DNA of 64,000 bases. Source: Tenrec ecaudatus (lineage: Eukaryota; Chordata; Mammalia; Afrosoricida; Tenrecidae). Made by a program: the position numbers and the translations under genes. The stretch covers positions 125,289,731 to 125,353,730 of the forward strand of contig NC_134535.1 of assembly GCF_050624435.1 (NCBI RefSeq), read 5' to 3'. Every line of letters starts with the position of its first letter. Position 1 is the first letter of the stretch. Of this stretch, positions 24,701-35,929 are shown in pieces. A model generated the notes under the pieces. It had not been told where the DNA came from and did no database searches. It saw nothing but the letters and a program-made list of their open reading frames with translations.

Positions 24701-27700
24701 AATGGAAATTCTATGGCAGAATATTGTATTTAAGTGCACTAACATAATAGGTGACTTGACAAGTACAGAAAAATTAAAGCTGCATGTAACACAGGTACAT
24801 TTCAGAAGTTTTGCAGATGTAAACAAAAAGAATATAACTGAATCATTCCATTTATATAAAATTCAAAAACAAGGAAATTGATCTACATGATATAGCGATA
24901 TATCATTAAGTAGTGCAATTGTGAAGCAACTCACAAAAACAATTACTTTTAAATGTCCGAGGTCCATGGGCATTTAACGATTAAGGACCTTAACCTTTAA
25001 TGGGGGAGGAGTGGATTATGTAAGGGCTATAGGGGCTGGTGGTGTTGGAAATATTTTATTTCTTTATTTGGGTACTCATTTCTGAAGTATTCTTTTACAA
25101 TAATTTATTGAATTGTACATTCATGCATGTATACTTTTCGACAACTTAAAAAATTAAAAAAGTCTTATAAAACTTTATAGAACTATCCCAGTGTTCACCA
25201 AAATAATTCACTCTAACACAAACCCTGCTTTAAAAATATGCCTTAAAGCACATGCACATAAAGATTTGCACCCATCAAGCAGCCGACCCCTGCCACCCAT
25301 TTGGTTCTGACTCCAATGCCTGGTTTCTGCGCTGTAAACCCTCACAGGAGAAGCCTCATCTTTTCCAGTGGTGCAGCTGATTGGTTGAACTTTGGAAATT
25401 TCCATTAGCAAGCCAACATTGACCCAACGGCACTACCAAGACTCCTTAGAGATTTGCACAACTACCTTGTTTAAAAAAATCCAAAACATAAATGAGCACT
25501 ATTATAAGTATTAATTTTCAAGCAATTGCTTTTAATCAATTCACTAAGAGCTGGAACAATGAGAGTAGGAAGAAAAGAGAATACAGGGGTTTTACAGGGA
25601 AGTTCCTCATCATACCAATAGTTATGCTACTGGATTGAGAGTTTGCTGGTTCAAAACCATCTATCTACCAGAGAAGATGCCCGGCAATATATTTCTATGA
25701 AAGTGGCCACTGAAAACCCTATGGAGCACAACTCTACTCTAATTTCACGAGTCAGAGTCAATTTGACGGCAGGTAGTAGTGGATTGGCCCCCGTTTTCTT
25801 AATTAAATAGCTATATCGGAAAAAGAAATTAACTTGTTTTCTTCCTTGGCAGTAACGCATCGCAACTTTGCACGTTGTAGCAGAGGCCCGAGAGTGTCGC
25901 AAAAGCACTACACTAACATGACGTGTATTGGAAGGACAACACAACTGAAAGGTACAGACAGTAGAAAGAATACAAGACTTCTTCTTATTTTTCTTTGTAT
26001 TCAAATTCATAATCTAAAAAGAGTATCTATCGAATAGTAGGAGAGATAAAAGAAAACATAAATGAGGATCTGACACAAGGAATTACCTCAAGATGGAATT
26101 CTTTCTCATAACGGTAGTCAGTTGAGTAATCCTAGACTATGATGGGCCACTTTTATGGGATTTTTTTCATCTCGAAAACATAATACTATTTTAATTTCAG
26201 TTTCCCTTGGTTTATTTATATCACCCAAACCAGTTTTCTTTGTTCTTTGCCAAAAGTCTATCTCTTAATATTCTGGAATTTCTAGGTCTTACTGAGGAGA
26301 AAGAAATGCTTTTGATGTTGGTAGGTTCTTTGCTCCCCTGAAAGAAAAACTCCCATCAAAGAATTGGTTGTGAAAATACTCAGAACATGACACCAGGTAG
26401 GCGGAGGAGTGTTGACTAGTGATGGTGTCTTCCAAGGCAGCTCTGTGTACTTTCCTCGTGGTCATTTTGTGACCCGGATGCTTCTCTTTAGAAGATATTT
26501 AAACTTGTAAGTTTCAGGGCTTTTGGTAATCCGAGGCCTATTCCCACAAGTGGGAAATTGGATAACGGGCAGTAAACTACTTACCCAACCTGTTTCAGAT
26601 GAAATGCTTCTTGTAATCCCGTTTCATTTTTACCTGAGGGAGCACATGGAACTGCTGCCCTGCTGGTTGGAGAGCCTTCCAGGCCAACTGCTATATGACT
26701 TTTAATGACAGAAAGACTTGGGATGAGAGTTTCAGCAACTGTACAGGGGCTGGGGCCAATCTAGTGACCATCAGCACAGACGCTGAGCAGGTATGTTGGG
26801 GTTTTCTGCATCCGCATTCTTCTGCCTGTATGGATTTCTTGTATAGAAAGAGCTCTTCTCTGCTTTGTTATGCCAGGTACCTTTGCTTAAACCGCCATCT
26901 ATTCCATCTGCCGAGACAACTTTCCCTTCCTCTTCAACTGTTCTTCACGTGGGGTTTGCTGGTCTTTGGAATTTCGACTTAGGAATTATTTCTTCCTGGA
27001 AACTTGTCTACTGCAACCCCATCTTCCATATTCCACCCTCCCAATCATTCGATGTTAGCCGTATTTTATGGTGCATTATGGCACTTGACTAGAGTGGTAT
27101 CTAATTGTGTATTCCTCACTCGTCTCTTCCATTGATTCTTCCTTGGAGAAGAAGTGGGGCCATGTCTCACTCATCTTTGCGTCCCAAAGTTCTGTGTTTC
27201 TGTGTAATGCCAGGTACAATGGATAATCTTGTTAAATATTTGGTGAATAAGTAAGTATATAAGCGAATGATTAACCAGGACTGAAGTAGCATCTCAAGAT
27301 AAAATATAGGAAAATAGTCCAAGTATATGATTATAAATCTATATAAGGAAATCTCAAGGTGCAGTCATTTAAAACACTCATTTTCTTTTCCTAATGTAAT
27401 TCATTAGCAAACATGCGGCATAACCTAGACGCTAGTCTATTCTTGGTTAGCAAGGATTTCCTAGAGGATTCTGTCTCCACAGTTTTTCAGTGTACAGATT
27501 TGCTGATTTAGTAAAACAGAATGTAATGAAATACAAAAACAAAGAAGGCATTTAAAAAAACAAACACTCTTTAAGAAACAATTCTAATAAGCACTGGGAT
27601 AAGAGGTTTGAAAGTTTGATCATCATTAAGGCTTACAATACTCTGTGAAATGGTAGAGTTGTCCATGCTGGAGAAAGTTGGAGTTGGGTGAGATTAAAGT

Positions 27701-28722
27701 AATTATTAATATTATTCAACAAAAGGCAGTGGCAGGATTTGAAAGATCTGTCTGACACCAAAGATTTTACACTTAATCAGTAATTTGTTTGATGGTTTTC
27801 CTTCTCCAACATAACAGGAATCATTTGATAAGTGAAATATATTTATAAAAGTTTATCTTTTTATGATAGTAATTAATTGGCAATTTGGTTCTTACTTAGT
27901 TGCTATGAAAGTGACTCTGGAGAATTACACTCAAACTAACATTAAAATTTAACTTGTTTTTTAACACAGAACTTTATTATTAATTATTTGGATAGAAAAT
28001 TTTCCTATTTCCTGGGACTTACTGATCAGCAGACTGAAGGCCAGTGGCACTGGGTGGATGGGACGCCATTTAAGCAGTCCATGGTGTAAGTATATTGACT
28101 GGAGCTAGAGGACTTCATGGGCAAAAGCGAGATGATGACAGCAAGCAGAATTCCTTATAGGAGGAGCATGTAGATGATTAGAGCAACTCATGTCAAATAA
28201 CCTCTGTACTATGCCCTAATGACAGCATGAGCTAATGACCTCAGTGCACTTCCAGTATTTGTATTTGCCCAGTGCCAATGAAAGAATGGGCATCATGGAA
28301 GTAGAGTGAAAAAAATTATCTTAGACTTTACATCAGGAGGAAACATAAATATGTACAAATTGTTTTTGAAACAGTTACAATCTTGTCATATTCGCCAAAG
28401 CAGCTGCAATATAAAGTATATAAAAATGCAAGCTTCGCGTTCCTAATGCTCACTAGATACGTGGATAGGGACTATTTTATTGGGCATTGCTGCTATTAAT
28501 TGTCCATCAGAGGATTTGCTCTTCGTTGTCACTGACCTATGATTTTACTCCCCCCACCCCTCTTTTCCTTTAAGATTCTGGCATATGGGTGAACCCAACA
28601 ACCATCAGGAAGAACACTGTGTTGTCCTCGTTAACATAAACGATACATGGGCCTGGAATGGTGTTCCTTGTCACCTTAAGACCAGAAGGATTTGTAAGAT
28701 GCCTGGAACAATATTAAACTAG
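21690..28722 (+). CDS. CLEC4D: C-type lectin domain family 4 member D (MCL/Dectin-3), six coding exons
   Basis: Joined exons 21690-21717, 23691-23780, 25853-25951, 26639-26790, 27970-28085 and 28575-28722 give 210 aa in one frame with GT/AG at every junction (human protein 215 aa). The order is a short cytoplasmic tail (1-15), a TM helix (about 16-38, ending SACFIASC, no basic residue), a stalk (39-77) and a CTLD (78-210). CTLD cysteines pair as the long form: C79-C90, C107-C202, C177-C194. The YFLGL core and EPN (168-170) are present; WND is replaced by W189-N190-G191. N-glycosylation sequons are N61-M-T, N106-C-T and N184-D-T. Diagnostic CLEC4D matches are [32 protein letters not shown], and the end [10 protein letters not shown] (human ICKIPGTTLN). 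In known biology MCL is a myeloid surface receptor for mycobacterial cord factor that partners Mincle and FcR-gamma. It lies convergent with CLEC4E, as in human. Confidence 0.95.
22345..22800 (+). repeat. Unclassified repeat, family B copy 2 (CLEC4D intron 1)
   Basis: Has tggtagtta near the start, gtgtggcct in the middle and a ttcttgatgtaaagctctct / cctaacacattg end, like the copy at 1190-1805. Confidence 0.35.
22980..23270 (-). mobile_element. Ancient L1M remnant (CLEC4D intron 1)
   Basis: Antisense L1 ORF2 C-terminal region: cttgccaacactgggtattt, ttgcttaatgaccattcata, cattgctttag. Confidence 0.6.
23691..23780 (+). CDS. CLEC4D: CLEC4D exon 2, transmembrane segment
   Basis: Acceptor tgctctgcag, donor gtaagt. 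It codes Q10[16 protein letters not shown] and [13 protein letters not shown]. The hydrophobic helix has the family ending CFIASC. Confidence 0.93.
24640..25150 (+). mobile_element. Ancient L1 3' end (CLEC4D intron 2)
   Basis: gtggttcacaatagccaaac is the conserved end of old L1 ORF2, followed by an L1M-like 3' UTR (gaatcattccatttatataa). Confidence 0.65.
25275..25450 (-). mobile_element. AfroSINE (CLEC4D intron 2)
   Basis: Diverged minus copy: ggttctgactccaatgcctg to cactaccaagactcctta. Confidence 0.6.
25620..25795 (+). mobile_element. AfroSINE just before CLEC4D exon 3
   Basis: B-box-like gctggttcaaaacc and tail gagtcagagtcaatttgacg. It ends about 58 bp before the exon 3 start. Confidence 0.75.
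25853..25951 (+). CDS. CLEC4D: CLEC4D exon 3, stalk
   Basis: Acceptor ttccttggcag, donor gtacag. It codes I40[14 protein letters not shown] through TTQLK, matching human VTHHNFSRCKRG. The apparent taa at the exon start is out of frame because the exon enters in phase 1. It holds sequon N61-M-T. Confidence 0.93.
26639..26790 (+). CDS. CLEC4D: CLEC4D exon 4, first CTLD exon
   Basis: 152 bp, the standard size of the first CTLD exon in this family. Codes [19 protein letters not shown] through [10 protein letters not shown], donor gtatgt. Carries CTLD cysteines 79, 90 and 107. Confidence 0.96.
27130..27270 (+). repeat. L2/MIR-like 3' end (CLEC4D intron 4)
   Basis: tgccaggtacaatgg ... ttaaatatttggtgaataag resembles the common L2/MIR tail. 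Confidence 0.45.
27580..27775 (-). repeat. MIR-like fragment (CLEC4D intron 4)
   Basis: caggatttgaaagatctgtc tgacaccaaag matches the reverse MIR core. Confidence 0.5.
27970..28085 (+). CDS. CLEC4D: CLEC4D exon 5, middle CTLD exon
   Basis: 116 bp. Codes [17 protein letters not shown] then [19 protein letters not shown]; donor gtaagt. The length equals exon 5 of CLEC4E in the same window. Confidence 0.96.
28575..28722 (+). CDS. CLEC4D: CLEC4D exon 6, last CTLD exon and stop
   Basis: Acceptor ttcctttaag. Codes [33 protein letters not shown] and the tail [10 protein letters not shown], then TAG at 28720-28722. EPN is kept, but the third residue of WND is Gly (codon GGT), and a sequon (N184-D-T) lies just before it. 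Confidence 0.96.
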
Positions 28723-29125
28723 AAACACCTGCAGAGGTCTTTGTGATGTGGACAGAAAAGAAGAGCCACCAGGACACGAGGTGCATGCATCACGGGAGTG
28801 GAGAACCCGTGCTGGGTCATAAAGCATTTGTGGTCATAATGGCCGAGTTTATCTTTGTTCACTTCACCCATGACACTGTGGTTCTGTGTGGTGTTTCGGT
28901 GCAAAGAGGCATCTTTTCTGTGAGAACCATTCTGTGTTACTTTTACTCTCTTGATAGAATTTCAAGGCGTTTACATCGGTTTGTGTTGACTACATATGTA
29001 AGACAATGACTTAAATAATACAATCTCTTTGTCATTTTTCTTCTACTCAGATTAAAATTTAAAGGTGAGATATTCCAACAGGTCATGGTATACCATTTTA
29101 GAATAAAAACATCATAAGTCCTTTC
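28723..29125 (+). other. CLEC4D: CLEC4D 3' UTR and poly(A) signal
   Basis: The first canonical AATAAA after the stop is at 29102-29107, which places cleavage near 29120-29125 and gives a 3' UTR of about 400 bp. The end is inferred from the signal only. Part of this UTR (28783-28860) has a diverged copy at 29666-29740. Confidence 0.6.
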
Positions 29126-29396
29126 AAGATTTTTTTGTTTTTTTTAAAAGAAAAAGTGTTCTTATTTCATGCTCTATATTTGAACTTTTAAATGATATCA
29201 GCCATGAGTAATACTGATATTCTGTTAGAAAAAAATCCAGAACTATAGAATGGAGTGGTTATTAATCCTTGTATTGTGCAGATGTACAATAGGGTCCATC
29301 TATGTACAACAAAATTTACCTCTGTCTTCACCGAAGTGCGTTCCCAAAGCCACACAGCCTATCTTAACCAAACATCTTTAATTCTACAACTGGGGA

Positions 29397-29519
29397 AACC
29401 AACCAACCAACCAACCAACCAACCAACCAATCAACCAACCAATCAACCAACCAACCAACCAACCAACCAACCAACCAACCAACCAACCAACCAACCAACC
29501 AACCAACCAACCAACCAAA
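29397..29519. repeat. (CCAA)n microsatellite
   Basis: About 30 tetranucleotide units with two ccaa-to-tcaa variants, starting about 275 bp after the CLEC4D poly(A) site. The open frame across it (repeated TNQP) is a by-product. Confidence 0.98.
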
Positions 29520-29665
29520 CAAATAAACCCTAGAGATGCTCAGGGTTTAATTTCTCATTGCCAGTTCATGACAGAACTAGGACAGGACTGTGACGCAGAT
29601 CTACCTTTCCCTCACGGTCAGTTGGAGTTGCCTTTCCTATACTACCAAAACTATTTGCTAAATGC

Positions 29666-29740
29666 AATAGAGAACGCATGCTGCATCACAAAGCATTTTT
29701 GGTCCTAATGGCCTTATTTATCTTTGCATACTTTAAATGG
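29666..29740 (+). repeat. Diverged copy of part of the CLEC4D 3' UTR
   Basis: gagaacgcatgctgcatcac and following (aaagcattt.tggtc.taatggcc..tttatctttg) align with 28783-28860 without large gaps, about 80% by eye. Confidence 0.6.
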
Positions 29741-29849
29741 TATTTAAAAAGTTGAGTTAAAAAGTTGTTGCTTAACATTTGCCCCCCAGCATAATCAGGA
29801 AATAAAAGCAAATTGAGAGGTTTAATGAAATTTACCTGGCCAACAGAGA

Positions 29850-30030
29850 GGTTAGGAACCCAGGTGATGTAGTGATTACACACTGGCTGCAACCCAAAGG
29901 AGTTTGAAACCACCAGCTGCTCCTCAGAGAAACACAGGGTTTTCTACTCCTGTAAACAGTTACGGTCTCAGAAACCCTGTCTTACAGGGTCGCTAGGAGT
30001 CGGCATTGAAGGCCGGGAGTGGGTGATCAG
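29850..30030 (+). mobile_element. AfroSINE
   Basis: gtgatgtagtgattacacac A-box part and tail tcgctaggagtcggcattg. Confidence 0.75.
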
Positions 30031-30990
30031 AGGGATATACTTTCTTCATCATTTGAAGGGGTATCATATTGTTTCTTTTACTTTTAACTGGAATTATATT
30101 CCAAACTATTTTGTGTAAACTTTTACTATGGTTTTTGGAGTCCTAAAGCTGTGGCTTCAGCTAGCAAGGAAGGCACTGTTTTAACAAACTGGGATTAATT
30201 CTTCCGGAGTGTTACTTTTGTCTGTAGTGTTCATTCTGCAACAGCTGCCTCCAGTTTCAACAGAGTCATGCCGTCCTTCCTAAACCGCTCAATTTGCTTA
30301 CATTTCTTGGTCAAACTTGAAGAAATCATAAGCAATAAGTAACAACTTTTTCACCCAGCTTTCCCACTACTATTTAAAATATCACTTTTGTAAATTAGAT
30401 ATTGATGATCCGAGTGTTAATTAGTGAGACTATTGTGTTGATTATGTGTTGTGGGTGTGTGCATGCTTAAAGCTGATATTTTTAATGGAGGTTTTGTTAA
30501 GTGATTTTAAATTGTATTTACTTTACCTAGCACAAATTGAACAAAGCCTGTTGAGATAATTTTATGTAAATACTGGTGATTTTCTTAGTTAAATTTATTC
30601 AATTATAACTATATAAAACTGCATGTAAAAAACTGCATGTAGGTAGATATCCAGTTGTGAATAAATGGTGACTTTTTATTTGATACATCTATATCTGTAT
30701 CCTATTTCTCCTAATGCCAGTTAATTTTCATACCTACATAGCGGCCACCATAATCCCATCTGCTTTCTCTCTCCTGGATTATTGCTTGGGCCTTCTGAAG
30801 GTGCTTCTAGTCAGTTGATGGAATTGATTTGAAAGTTCTCAGAGCAATAATGGAAGGTCTTCAGGGTTAGGCTTATTGGTGGAATGGAGTCACTCTGGCC
30901 ACTTATTGACAGAGTTAAAAGATCTTGTAACACTTGCCTAAATAGAGCAGAAACCAATGGGTTGGACATACCCTACTCTGCCAGTAAATA
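30031..30990. other. Unassigned
   Basis: A/T-rich intergenic DNA; a direct repeat aaactgcatgta occurs twice near 30620-30642. No gene. Confidence 0.4.
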
Positions 30991-31400
30991 CCTGCCCAAA
31001 GGTGCTCAATTTTTTTTGCTTTATTTCTTTGTAGTGGGCCGCAAAGCCCACTGAGCTGTAGCCTGCAGGTCTCTGCTTTTATTGCTGCTGCGTTTGCCAT
31101 CCCTGAAGGACTCATAGCTCATGCTTTCCTGGGTTGAAAAGGTGTTCAGTTCAGGGATCTTGGGTCCAAAAGATGCACTTAATTTTCATTCTTTTTTCTT
31201 GGCATGATCCCGCCTTTCCATCTCCAAGGTGGCTCATTTTAAGCCCAAACTCCTGGTTAAGCTGCCATGCATCTTATTGGCATGGTTCTGATCTCTCAAG
31301 TCTCCATGTATCATCTTTACATACTTAGCAAGCCACACTATCCTCTGGGTAGTCCACACGCACTTTATTTTTGTGGTCCCACCTAATCATTTGACAGGAG
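30990..31400. repeat. Possible unclassified repeat (family A copy 2)
   Basis: attgctgctgc, tttgccatccct and gggtccaaaagatgca are spaced like blocks at 187-450. Low confidence. Confidence 0.25.
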
Positions 31401-31559
31401 TCATGAGGCTACAGCTAGAAGGACCACAGCAAATAATTTACTGTATCATGCATGGGAGTATATAGAATAAATATATAAGGAGTTGAATGTGGGGAAATTA
31501 GAATCAGAAGATGGACAGAAAAGAGTTATTTTAAATACTAACCCACACAGAATAATTTG

Positions 31560-31654
31560 ATTTTAAAAAGTATGTACATATATGCACACAAATGTAAATC
31601 CATTCATGTAATCCATCATATTAACATTTACAAAGATAGAATAAAATCATCAAC
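31560..31654 (+). mobile_element. Old L1 ORF2 remnant, left of the RTE
   Basis: catgtaatccatcatattaa c... aaaatcatc resembles the conserved L1 RT segment IHHINKxK. It continues after the RTE at 35695-35930, where caagaataagacaaggact fits the GTRQG segment. Confidence 0.55.
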
Positions 31655-32526
31655 AAGCTGACGCAGCACTGGCAGCACTCACTTGTCTTTGCCAAGGAAT
31701 GTGGAAAATAGCTACTTGACTGACTGTCTGGAAGAGATCCTTACTTGTACCCATTCCAAAGAATGGTGATAAAAATGTGTAAATTAAAGAACAATATCAT
31801 TAATATTACATGCAAGTAAAATTTGCTGAAGATCATACAATAGCTGCAGCACACATTGACAGGGAGCTGCCAGAGATTCAGGCTGGATTTACAAGAGGAT
31901 GTACAGCAAGGCATATTATTGCTGAAATCAGATGGATCTTGACTGAAAAAAGAGAATACCAGAAAGATGTTCACTTGTGCTTTATTGACTATGCAAAGTC
32001 ATTTGATTATGGACCATAATGAATTTCAGGTAGCTGAGAAAAATGGGAATCATAGGAAACTTCTTTGTGTTTATGTTGAATCACATCTAGTTGTGGGAAT
32101 GTTACAGGAGAATATTGCATGGTTTGAAATTAGGAAAGGTTTGTATCAGGATTGTATCCCATTATGATACTTATTCAATCTATATGAGGAGAGAATAATC
32201 AGAGGGAGAAGCAATGTGGAATTAGGATTGGAGGAAGGCTTATTCACAACCTGCAATACGTAGATGACACAATCTTGTTTGCTGAAAGTTACACGGACTT
32301 GAAGTACTTGCTAATGAAGATCAAGGGTTGCAGCTTTCTGGATGGATTACAACTCAATACAAGGAAAACTCAAATCTCCACAACTGGACCAATAGGTAAC
32401 ATCAGGATAAATGGAGAAAAGGTGGAAGTTGTCAAAGATTTAGTCTTACTTGGATCCAAAATCAATGCTCATGAAAGCGGCAGTCAAGAGATCAAATGAC
32501 ATGTTGCATCTGCTGCACCAGACTTT

Positions 32527-34484
32527 AAAAAATAAATCATTGGGAACTCTTACAGTTCTTTTCACAATCCATCCATCCATCCATCCATTGTATTAAGTAC
32601 ACATGCATATGTTGCCATCATAAGTTTCAAAACTTTTTCTTTCTAGTTGAGCCCTTGGTATCTGCTAATTTTCCTCCCTCCCTTGCTCCTTCCTTCCCTC
32701 ATGAACCCTTGCTAATTTAGAAAAGATTTTTTTTCATGTCTTACACTGACTGTTGTCTCCTCTCACCCATTTTCCTGTTGTCTGTCACCCTGGGAGGAGG
32801 TTATCTGTAGATCATTGTGCTTGGTTCCTCCTTTTTACCCCCACCTCCCCTTTATTTCTTGGTATCACCACACCACTCTCATTTTTGGTCCTGAGGGGGT
32901 TATCTGCCCTAGATTCTCTGTGTTGCCAGCTCTTATCTGTACCAGTGTACTTGCTCTTGTCTAGCTGGATTTGTGAGTTAGAATGGAGGTCATGATAGTG
33001 GGGGTGGAGGAAGCATTAAAGAACTGGAGCAGTGGTTCTCAACCTTCCTAATGCTGGGACCCTTCAATATAGTTCCTCGTGTTTTGGTGAACCCCAACCA
33101 TACAATTATTTTCTTTGCTATTCATAACTGTAATTTTGCTAGTGTTAAAAACTGGGTTACCTCTGTGAAAGGGTTGTTTGACCCCCAAAAGGGTCGAAAG
33201 CCATAGGTTGCGAACTGATTAACTAGAGGAAAGTTGTCTGTTTCACTGGTGCTGCACCCTGACTGGCTCATCTCTTTTTTATGACCCTTCTGTAAAGGGA
33301 TTTCTAATTGTCTACAGATGGCTTTGGTCTCCACTCTGCACTCCTTCTCATTTACATTGATATGAGTTTTTGTTCTGGGTCTTTCATGCCTGATCCCGGA
33401 TCCTATCGATACCTCAGGATCACATGGGCTGGTGTCCTTTTTCCATGTGGGCTTTGTTGCTTCTGAGCTAGATGACCACTTGTTTATCTTTAAGCCTTTA
33501 AGACCCCAGACTCTATATCTTTTGATAGCTTGGCACCATCAGCTTTCTTCAACATATTTGCTTGTGCACCCATTTTTGTCTTCAGCAATTGAGTCAGGGA
33601 AGGTAAGCATCACAGACTGCCTGGCTATTAGGATAAAGTGTTCTTGCATAGAGGGAGTACTTGAGTAGAGGCCCAATGTCCATGTTCTATCTTAATACTT
33701 AACATATAAATATATGTACACAGATCTATTTCCCTATTGTTATATATAAATATATTTACATATATACATGCTTATATTTAGATCTCTATAAATGTCCTTT
33801 GCCTCATTGTTCTTCCCTCTATTTCTTTTTACTTTCCTCTTGTCCCACTATTATCTTTGGACTTCATTTGAGTTTCATTATTTCCTCTGGCTATATTGCC
33901 TTAAATAAAGCCCCACCAGGCATCCTACACCCTCCTCACCATTGATTTAGATAATTTGTTGTTCCCTTGTCCCTGGGTTTGTTGACACCCTCTTTCCTCC
34001 CCACCTCCCACCTTCCCCTTTCCTGTGTCCCTTCCAGAACTATCAGTCTCATTGTTTTCTCCTTTGGATTGTTTATCTCACCTCTCTTATTTATATAGAC
34101 ATGCAGAGACAATACTAAGCACAAATACAAGACAGAACAAAACAAGACAACAAAATAAAACAAAAAACTCCAAAAACAACAACAACAGAAGAAAAAAAAA
34201 AGAAAGAGAAAAGCTTATAAATAGCTTCAGGTCTGTTTTTTGAGCTTTAGGAGTGTTCTCCGATTGACTCTGATGGGGTGCCACACCCTGTCCCCAAATT
34301 TTATTTTTGGTATTCCTCAGGGACTTCATTGCTTTGCTCCCCTTGCTCCTCTGTTTCACTGTCTTAGTGTTTGCCCCTGTGTGGTGTGGGCAGATTGGGT
34401 ACAATTTCTGCACTGTGTCTCCAGTGTTGTCCCCTCTAGTGCTGTGGTTCGTGTCTTGTGGTGGGACCAGTTCTAAGACTTCTT
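32527..34484 (-). mobile_element. L1 3' UTR inserted in the RTE
   Basis: Near full-length reverse L1 3' UTR. agactt is present on both sides (32520-32525 and 34485-34491 area) and the RTE frame resumes directly after it. A 33025-33235 part (gtggttctcaacc ... gttgcgaactg) is a foreign inserted block, resembling a small mammalian MER/hAT-type repeat (the 'ctaatgctgggaccctt' type). Confidence 0.8.
33025..33235 (-). mobile_element. Small hAT-like non-autonomous repeat inside the L1 3' UTR
   Basis: cagtggttctcaaccttcct ... gttgcgaactgatt ends form an inverted match (cagtggttc / gaactgatt), typical of short hAT (MER-type) elements. The block is absent from the other L1 3' UTR copies here at this position. 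Confidence 0.6.
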
Positions 34485-34771
34485 TAACGTGCCAAAAAGA
34501 AAGGATGTTACTTTGAGGACTAAGGTATGCTTGACACAAGCCGTGGTATTTTCATTTGCCTGATAGGAATGTGAAAGTTAGATATTGAATAAGGAAGATT
34601 GAAGAAGAATTAATGCATTTAAATTATGGTACTGACAAAGAATGTTGAAAGTACCATGGACTACCAAAAGAACAAATATATCTGTCTTGGGAAGAAGTAC
34701 AGCAGGAATGCTCGTTGGAAGCGGAGACTTCATCTCAAGTACTTTGGACATATTTTGAAGGAGAGGCCAAC

Positions 34772-35484
34772 TGTCAGGCTCGACCAGCCCCTAACATATC
34801 ATCATGGGTCCAGTAGGTGCAATTGTACAGCAATAATAAGGAAATATTATAGTAAAGTCACAGAGAGCATGAGAGATAGAAGAGATTGAAATAATGGAGT
34901 CAGATACATTTCATGGTAGCATACTCACCTCAGCCTCACTTGGTGGTCCATGTGGAGAGAGATAAATTTATTGCTAACCAAGACTTTTATATTCTCTGGG
35001 AATGTGAAAGCTCCCTAATTACAGGTGAAGACATATGTCACAGGAAAGGGTTGTGCTATAGATAATACAGTAATGTGGGGGGGGTGATCTAGGGCTTCAT
35101 AAGCTATTGGAAGAGGAGGGAATAAGGGCACACATGTGACAAAATGGGCAATCCCTAGATTCATGATGGTGGCCTAATTTTGGATGTCACTGAGCAGGTT
35201 TGACCTGTTCTCTGGCTCACTATAGAAACTATTTTCAGTAGGGTGTAAACCCACCATGAAGGGACCAAACAGAGGACTGCAAGCCCTTAGGGAGAAGGAA
35301 CCCATTGTCCTTATCAGCAGGGAGTGGGCCCTACCTGTGGTGGGACCAGACAGGAGTCTGGCAACTGACTGCCTGCAGGGAGGTAACTTGACAATCATTT
35401 ACCATTAGCTGTGAGCAGTGTCCTAAGTCGAACATATATTTGGGGAAGATGACGTGGGAGAAATCTTTCTGTTTCCCACAGTCA
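34772..35484. mobile_element. Solo LTR-like fossil in the RTE
   Basis: A block of about 713 bp that interrupts the RTE 3' region. It begins TGTCAGG and ends CACAGTCA (TG...CA), with gccaac before and gccact after, a worn short target duplication. No internal viral region is present, so it looks like a solo LTR. Family not determined; younger than the RTE, still old. Confidence 0.45.
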
Positions 35485-35929
35485 GCCACTTGAAAAGAAC
35501 ATCATACTTGGTAAAGCAGAAGAGCAGGGAAAAATAGGAAGCCCCTTGATGAGATGGATTGACACAGTACCTGCAACAATGGGCTAAAACTTAAGAACAA
35601 TTGTGTGGATGGCTCAGTACCAGGCAGTGCCGTGTTTAGTTGTACAGAGAGCCACTATGAGTTGGAACCAAATCAACGGCACCTAACAACAACATGTAAA
35701 TCCATTCATGTGATTCATCATATTAGCATTTTAAAAGAGATAAAAATCATCAACTAGTAAAATCAATCCAATTTAATGTAAAATGTCTAACAAATAAGGA
35801 ATAAAGGAATCTCTGCAGGATGCTTACTTCAAACTTATAGAAACTATCACACTTAATGGCTAACTATTTTAGAAACATTTTATTTAAAGTCAAGAATAAG
35901 ACAAGGACTATTAGTTTAGCAACTTCTTT

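Larger units (their letters stand above)
31655..35694 (+). mobile_element. RTE LINE, reverse transcriptase to 3' end, with two nested insertions
   Basis: RT blocks: ELPEIQAGFTRGCTARHIIAEI, then FIDYAKSFD (catalytic-domain block A), a Y-V-D-D box at about 32259-32270, DLVLLGSKINAHESGSQEIK, and after the L1 insertion DVTLRTKVCL and KYFGHILKE. Ends in (aac)n at 35694. Stops and shifts throughout. Later insertions: L1 at 32527-34484 and an LTR fossil at 34772-35484. The flanks 31593-31654 and 35695-35754 are a diverged direct repeat. Confidence 0.85.

Noticed and set aside
25853-25855. In-frame stop at the start of CLEC4D exon 3
   Set aside because: The taa is not in frame: the exon enters with one base from exon 2, giving ATA ACG CAT.
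29255-29533. Open frame with repeated TNQP units
   Set aside because: It is translation of the (CCAA)n microsatellite; no homology and no exon signals.
34087-34539. 150-codon open frame on the minus strand
   Set aside because: It lies in L1 3' UTR and a low-complexity T/A stretch.
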